Positions 15,324 through 19,679 of a stretch of 19,679 bases of DNA are shown piece after piece. The DNA comes from JAWXCH01 sp034440595 (lineage in GTDB: Bacteria > Planctomycetota > Planctomycetia > Pirellulales > JALHPA01), in contig JAWXCH010000582.1 of the NCBI GenBank assembly GCA_034440595.1, positions 1 through 19,679 on the forward strand, given 5' to 3'. The notes beneath the pieces are model-generated. The model saw only the letters and a program-made list of their open reading frames with translations. It was not told where the DNA came from and did no database searches. Each line of letters opens with the position of its first letter. Positions within the stretch are counted from its first letter, which is position 1. Position numbers and translations under genes: made by a program.

Positions 15324-15508
15324 ATTAGACCGTGAATGGTGAAAATAAGGTCGCCGTTCGCACTAATTGTGTGCGGTGGAGAATCTCATTTGCATTGACG
15401 TTCACGATCCACCCACCTTGAAGCCCGCGAAACCTTTTTGCGGTCCCGCCTTCGATTCTGCTTTTGCCATCCTGTCTATGCACTTTGCCTGATTGGGAAC
15501 TGCGCTTG

Positions 15509-18500
15509 ATGCTTCGCTCTGCCGCATGCTGGATTGTGTCGTATTCGCTCAGGCTATGTGGCACCGTTTGCTGCGTGGTGGCTCTGTTTGGCATCGCTCA
15601 GTTGTGGCTTTCTGGTCGTGGCGCGCAGGCCGAAGAAGCAACGTCGACCACGACCGAAAAACCAAACACAGGCGAAAAGCCTGCTTTGACACCAGCGGCC
15701 AGACCGCCGTTTGTAGCTGGTTTTGATCGGTTCTTTGAGTTACCTGCGACGCAGAAAGCCCCTGCTGCGGCAGAGGAAGAAGAAGCCGAAACGGAATCTC
15801 CGATAGCCAAGGTTGCCAGGATGGAACCTGTCGAAGCGGGCACTCTGCTCCTCGGTGAATTGAACTGTCTGGCGTGCCATGCGCCGGGCGAAGCGAAAGT
15901 CAGTGCCGATAAAGCCGCATCGCTTCACAACCTTACAAGTCGGGTTCAGTCCAAGCCAGCTCCGCTGCTGGGTCAAGTGGCCAGCCGTGCCAACCCCGCA
16001 TTCATCCGGCGATTTATCCGCGACCCGCATGCAACAAAGCCCGGCACAACGATGCCTGGCTTGTTGAGTGGGATGGACGCGGCAACCGCCGATGCGACGG
16101 CGGAGGCCTTGACGCATTATATGGCTTCACTGGCCAAAGTACCGTGGCAGCCGACTGGGGCCGATTTCAGCAGCGTGGCACGCGGCGAAGAACTATTCCA
16201 CAAGGTCGGTTGCGTGGCCTGTCATGCACCTCGGCGCAACATGCCGCCGCGGGTCGATCCAAATTTTGAGGAAGATGAGCAGCCAGAGCCGATCGATTTG
16301 CAGATGCACTCGGTGCCGCTCAGCTTGCAGTTGCACGAAAAATACTCGATCCCTGCTTTGGCCGAGTTTCTGGTCGATCCGCTCAAGATTCGCGCCGGTG
16401 GTCGGATGCCTAAACTGAATCTGACCGACGACGAAGCCATTGACATCGCCAGCTATCTGCTCAAAGACACCAAGGCTTCGACTGGCCTGCAACTCAGTTT
16501 TTACGAAGGCAAATTTAAGAAGTTGCCCAAGTTTGAATCGCTGGCTCCGAAGTTCAAGGCCGACGTGACGTCGTTTGTTCTCGGCGATTATGCCAAGAGC
16601 GATCACTTTGCGGTCACGTTCGACGGTCTGATCAACATTGATCGCGAAGGGGAATACACCTTCTACCTCGCCTCCGATGACGGCAGCGATCTATGGATTG
16701 ATGGCAAGCGTCTGATTGAAAACGACGGCATTCATGCCGAACAATCCAAGTCGGGCAAGGTCCAACTCAGCCGCGGCGAACACGCCTTTCGCCTGGCCTA
16801 CTTCAACTCGGGCGAGGGAGCGATACTATCCATCGAATACGAAGGGCCAATCCTTCCTCGACAGACGCTAGACGGAAAGGCGTTTCTGCATCGTGGCAGC
16901 AAACCGGCCGCTAGCTTTGAAGCCTTTCAAATCAATCCAGACCTGGCCAAAAAGGGAAGCGAACTTTTCACCACCGTTGGTTGCGCTTCCTGTCACCAAT
17001 TAGAGCCTGACACTCCACTCAAGGTCACTTCTGTCGCACCGGCACTGGAAAAACTGCGTGCGAACCAAGGTTGCCTGCAATCGAGGCCCGCCTCAGGTCG
17101 ACCCGACTATCGCTTGAGCGCGCGTCAGATCGAGGCAATCTCTGCCGCGCTATCGGCGCAGCAGTCGAACGAATTGCCACCACCATCCGAACAGTCGACG
17201 ATTGTGTCGCACATGACCACTTTGAACTGCTACGCCTGCCATCAGCGTGATGAGCGTGGTGGAGTGATCGGCGAGCGAGATCCTTTTTTTTCCGCCAATA
17301 GCCCTGACCTGGGAGACGAAGGACGACTCCCACCGACACTGACAGGGGTCGGCCACAAGCTGCGTCCTGAGTGGTTGAAGGAAGTATTGGAAAACGCCGC
17401 GGTGGCCCGGCCCTATATGGATGCGCGGATGCCGCAGTTTGGTGCGGAGAATCTTGGTCCGCTGGCGGAGCAACTGATCAAGGCGGATACCTGGAACGAA
17501 ACCGTTCCCAAAGTAACAGACTCCGCCGAGGCAGCTCTTGAAGCGGGGCGCGTTCTGGTCGGCAAAGAGGGACTCAGTTGCATCGCGTGCCATGTCTTCA
17601 ATCGCCAGAACGCGATGGGGATTCAGGCGATGGATCTGACATTGATGGCGCAGCGATTGCGCCCGGAGTGGTTCCATAAGTATCTACTCAATCCGGCTGA
17701 ACTGCGTCCTGGGACACGCATGCCGCAGTCGTTCCTCGATGGCAAGAGTGCAAAGGCAGACATCATGGATGGCAATGCCGACCGGCAAATCCATGCCCTG
17801 TGGGAATACCTTTCACAAGGTCGCAAAGCCAAGCAACCAGATGGTCTGATCGCACCCTCGATGGAACTTGTCGTGGGTGGAGAAGCGATCATCTACCGCA
17901 ACTTCATCGGCAATGCGGGCACGCGCGCCATTGCCGTCGGTTATCCGGAAGAGGTCAATCTGGCCTACGATGCCAATTACATGCGCCCGGCGTCGATTTG
18001 GCATGGGCGGTTTATGGATGCTTCACAACATTGGTCTGGGCGGGGTCAAGGGTTCGTAGGACCGCTGGGCGAAGATGTCATCAACCTGGTCGGTGGAATT
18101 CCGATGAGTGTTTTGGAAAGTGAAACGACCGTCTGGCCCGACCTCTGGCCGCGCAGTGTCGGGTACAAATTTCGCGGGTATCGCCTGGACGATCAGCGAC
18201 GACCGACGTTCACGTATGAATATCGCATTCGGCCCGCTGCGCCGGATAAGGTGCCTCCCGCTAGCGCTACACCTTCACAGAAGGCATCGGCTGTCCCGGC
18301 GCTGGTCAACGTGAGTGATTACTTTGCTGGTAAAGGCCCGGAAGGAGGGAGGCATTTGGTTCGCACGTTGAAATTCGACTGCGAACAGAATCCCGACAAG
18401 CTCTACTTCCGCTTGGCGCATGGGAAAATTGATCGCGACGCGCAAGGGAATTATCGCCTGGATGACAAATTGACACTTCACCTGACAACGCCTAAAGAGA

Positions 18501-18601
18501 CCGCTCCGCTCTTGCGCAAAATCGCGGATCATGACGAACTGCTGGTGCCATTGCATTTCAAAGACCACAAGACTGAGTTTCAGTTGGAGTATCGCTGGTA
18601 A
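15509..18601 (+). CDS. Five-haem c-type cytochrome with internal PA14 domain
   Basis: Role: exported electron carrier or oxidoreductase; the PA14 part probably binds a carbohydrate or surface. Seen: 1,030 residues from the ATG at 15509, chosen over an upstream TTG at 15464 because it leaves a compact signal peptide ending AQA near residue 38. CxxCH motifs: CLACH 120, CVACH 235, CASCH 492, CYACH 574, CIACH 691. After haems 1, 2, 4 and 5 come MP motifs (TTMPG, GRMPK, ARMPQ, TRMPQ) that could supply the axial Met; haem 3 has none. PA14 at about 329-461 includes GEYTFYLASDDGSDLWIDG. The C-terminal 270 residues (AIAVGYPEEVNLAYDANY onward) resemble the domain seen with planctomycete haem proteins. 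The next gene starts 62 bases downstream and is probably co-transcribed. Confidence 0.9.
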   Translation: MLRSAACWIVSYSLRLCGTVCCVVALFGIAQLWLSGRGAQAEEATSTTTEKPNTGEKPALTPAARPPFVAGFDRFFELPATQKAPAAAEEEEAETESPIAKVARMEPVEAGTLLLGELNCLACHAPGEAKVSADKAASLHNLTSRVQSKPAPLLGQVASRANPAFIRRFIRDPHATKPGTTMPGLLSGMDAATADATAEALTHYMASLAKVPWQPTGADFSSVARGEELFHKVGCVACHAPRRNMPPRVDPNFEEDEQPEPIDLQMHSVPLSLQLHEKYSIPALAEFLVDPLKIRAGGRMPKLNLTDDEAIDIASYLLKDTKASTGLQLSFYEGKFKKLPKFESLAPKFKADVTSFVLGDYAKSDHFAVTFDGLINIDREGEYTFYLASDDGSDLWIDGKRLIENDGIHAEQSKSGKVQLSRGEHAFRLAYFNSGEGAILSIEYEGPILPRQTLDGKAFLHRGSKPAASFEAFQINPDLAKKGSELFTTVGCASCHQLEPDTPLKVTSVAPALEKLRANQGCLQSRPASGRPDYRLSARQIEAISAALSAQQSNELPPPSEQSTIVSHMTTLNCYACHQRDERGGVIGERDPFFSANSPDLGDEGRLPPTLTGVGHKLRPEWLKEVLENAAVARPYMDARMPQFGAENLGPLAEQLIKADTWNETVPKVTDSAEAALEAGRVLVGKEGLSCIACHVFNRQNAMGIQAMDLTLMAQRLRPEWFHKYLLNPAELRPGTRMPQSFLDGKSAKADIMDGNADRQIHALWEYLSQGRKAKQPDGLIAPSMELVVGGEAIIYRNFIGNAGTRAIAVGYPEEVNLAYDANYMRPASIWHGRFMDASQHWSGRGQGFVGPLGEDVINLVGGIPMSVLESETTVWPDLWPRSVGYKFRGYRLDDQRRPTFTYEYRIRPAAPDKVPPASATPSQKASAVPALVNVSDYFAGKGPEGGRHLVRTLKFDCEQNPDKLYFRLAHGKIDRDAQGNYRLDDKLTLHLTTPKETAPLLRKIADHDELLVPLHFKDHKTEFQLEYRW

Positions 18602-18663
18602 ATAGGTCAGTTCACCGCGCGACACTTCCCCACACTTCGAGACCATGATTGGATTAGTAGAGT

Positions 18664-19679
18664 ATGCGTATTCCTGAAACTGCTCGACGTTCCTCTGCTC
18701 CTTCGATCCACTACACCGTTCGGTCGTCGATTGCACTGCGACTGCTCTGCTGGAGCTGTTTATTGTTGACGCTGTTAGCGCTCCGCTGGCCGCCGGATAG
18801 TCTCGCGTTTGGTCAGAAACCTTCCGCGCCCACAAAGAAATCGGGTGGCTCTCTTCGACCCAAGCAGACGGAGGAAGAGAAAGCGGCTCGCCGTGCCGAG
18901 AAGGTTAAGGCAGTAGAACTTGGCAAAACCAACACCGAGAAGCATGCCAAGAATGAGGAAGAGTTCTATACGCTGACGCCCGTCAGCATTCCGCAGGATA
19001 TCACGCTGGAAGTCGGCGGCATGACCTGGCTTCCCAAAGGAGAGCTAGGCATCAGCACACGGCGTGGTGAGATCTACGTTGTTGAAGACCCGGCCGCAGT
19101 CGAACCAAACTCACCCAAGTTTCATCGCGTGGCCAGTGGCCTGCACGAGGTGCTTGGGCTGGCGAATCGCGATGGTTGGCTGTATGCCACACAGCGCGGT
19201 GAAGTCACTCGCCTGAAGGATGAAAACGATGACCGCCGCGCAGACATCTTTGAAGTCGTTGCCGACAACTGGGAGATCACGGGCGATTACCACGAATACG
19301 CTGTTGGCAGCAATTTCGACCGCGAAGGAAATCTCTATGTCGCCCTCTGCTTGACCGGCTCGTTTGGCAGCAGTGCCAAATACCGCGGCTGGTGCCTGAA
19401 AATCACCCCCGACGGTAAAACGATCCCCATTTGCAGCGGTATTCGATCCCCCGGTGGTATCGGTATGAACGCCAAGGGTGACATGTTCTACACCGACAAC
19501 CAAGGACCGTGGAACGGCACCTGTTCATTGAAGTACTTGAAGCCTGGCGGTTTTCAGGGACACCCGGCTGGCAACGTCTGGTACAAGGACGCACCGCAGA
19601 TGGGTCCAGCACCCGCACCTCCCAAGGATGGCAGCCGCATTGCCACCGAGGCGGCGCGGATCCCCGAACTGGTCCCTTC
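18664..19679 (+). CDS. PVC-type membrane-bound dehydrogenase-like beta-propeller protein (3' end outside window)
   Basis: Seen: 338 codons from the ATG at 18664, open to the right edge. A hydrophobic export segment (about 24-42, LRLLCWSCLLLTLLAL) precedes a Lys/Glu-rich, probably helical linker (62-95). Propeller-like blades follow: GGMTWLPKGELGISTRRGEI, GLANRDGWLYATQRGEVTRL, YAVGSNFDREGNLYVALC and SPGGIGMNAKGDMFYTDNQG. This order resembles the N-terminal propeller of the large planctomycete/verrucomicrobial proteins annotated as putative membrane-bound dehydrogenases, which usually carry a CxxCH haem domain further on; that part would lie outside the window. Context: 62 bases after the five-haem cytochrome, same strand, suggesting an electron donor/acceptor pair. 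Substrate unknown; sugar or aldose oxidation is a guess from the sorbosone dehydrogenase-like fold. Confidence 0.85.
   Translation, partial: MRIPETARRSSAPSIHYTVRSSIALRLLCWSCLLLTLLALRWPPDSLAFGQKPSAPTKKSGGSLRPKQTEEEKAARRAEKVKAVELGKTNTEKHAKNEEEFYTLTPVSIPQDITLEVGGMTWLPKGELGISTRRGEIYVVEDPAAVEPNSPKFHRVASGLHEVLGLANRDGWLYATQRGEVTRLKDENDDRRADIFEVVADNWEITGDYHEYAVGSNFDREGNLYVALCLTGSFGSSAKYRGWCLKITPDGKTIPICSGIRSPGGIGMNAKGDMFYTDNQGPWNGTCSLKYLKPGGFQGHPAGNVWYKDAPQMGPAPAPPKDGSRIATEAARIPELVP

Larger units (their letters stand above)
14980..15508. other. Long divergent intergenic region
   Basis: This 529-base region separates the divergent ppc and cytochrome genes and should hold promoters for both. I see candidate -35/-10 pairs on each strand, a 12-base palindrome at 15312-15323, and no believable gene. 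Open frames here (for example plus 14778-15335 and minus 15000-15227) lack recognisable motifs and good ribosome binding sites. Confidence 0.5.

Noticed and set aside
14778..15335. Plus-strand frame of 185 codons crossing the ppc start into the intergenic region
   Set aside because: First 200 bases are antisense to ppc; the remainder shows no domain and the composition does not look like a protein.
15464..15508. TTG start 15 codons upstream for the cytochrome
   Set aside because: It would place a Cys/Pro-rich tail before the signal peptide; the ATG at 15509 gives a normal export signal.
15325..15594. Minus-strand frame of 89 codons upstream of and overlapping the cytochrome start
   Set aside because: Overlaps the cytochrome signal peptide antisense, no motif and no ribosome binding site.

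Overview
The window looks like a piece of a planctomycete chromosome (Pirellulales-like). This is inferred from a five-haem cytochrome with an internal PA14 domain followed by a haem-linked beta-propeller gene, a secreted formylglycine sulfatase, a giant zinc-ribbon membrane protein, weak Shine-Dalgarno use and long intergenic regions rich in small hairpin repeats. I ran no database search, so family assignments rest on motifs read from the translations.

Layout, left to right. (1) 1-3619, minus: a very large membrane protein with a GTG start, two N-terminal zinc ribbons and about 25 membrane segments, running off the left edge. (2) 3924-6479, minus: a polar amino-acid ABC importer whose binding protein and permease are fused in one chain, followed by its ATPase. 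(3) 6600-8745, plus: a small toxin-immunity island with a 5'-truncated polymorphic-toxin C-terminus, an immunity candidate, a relic of a second toxin's last 27 codons, and a second, paralogous immunity candidate. (4) 8843-10354, minus: a secreted sulfatase. (5) 10478-11797, minus: a plant/trypanosome-type phosphofructokinase. (6) 12166-14979, minus: phosphoenolpyruvate carboxylase (ppc). A 368-base repeat cluster separates (5) and (6). (7) 15509-19679, plus: the multi-haem PA14 cytochrome and the start of a haem-associated propeller protein, running off the right edge.

How the genes work together. The two ABC genes form one importer. Phosphofructokinase and PEP carboxylase act at two ends of glycolysis. 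The cytochrome and propeller genes probably form an electron-transfer or oxidation unit of the kind planctomycetes carry in many copies. Genes 3 to 5 of the island are unlike their housekeeping neighbours and look like a recombining toxin/immunity locus. The relic of a second toxin between two immunity genes, plus a near-identical 3' end shared by otherwise diverged immunity genes, is the most unusual thing here.

No tRNA, rRNA, CRISPR array or transposase was seen.
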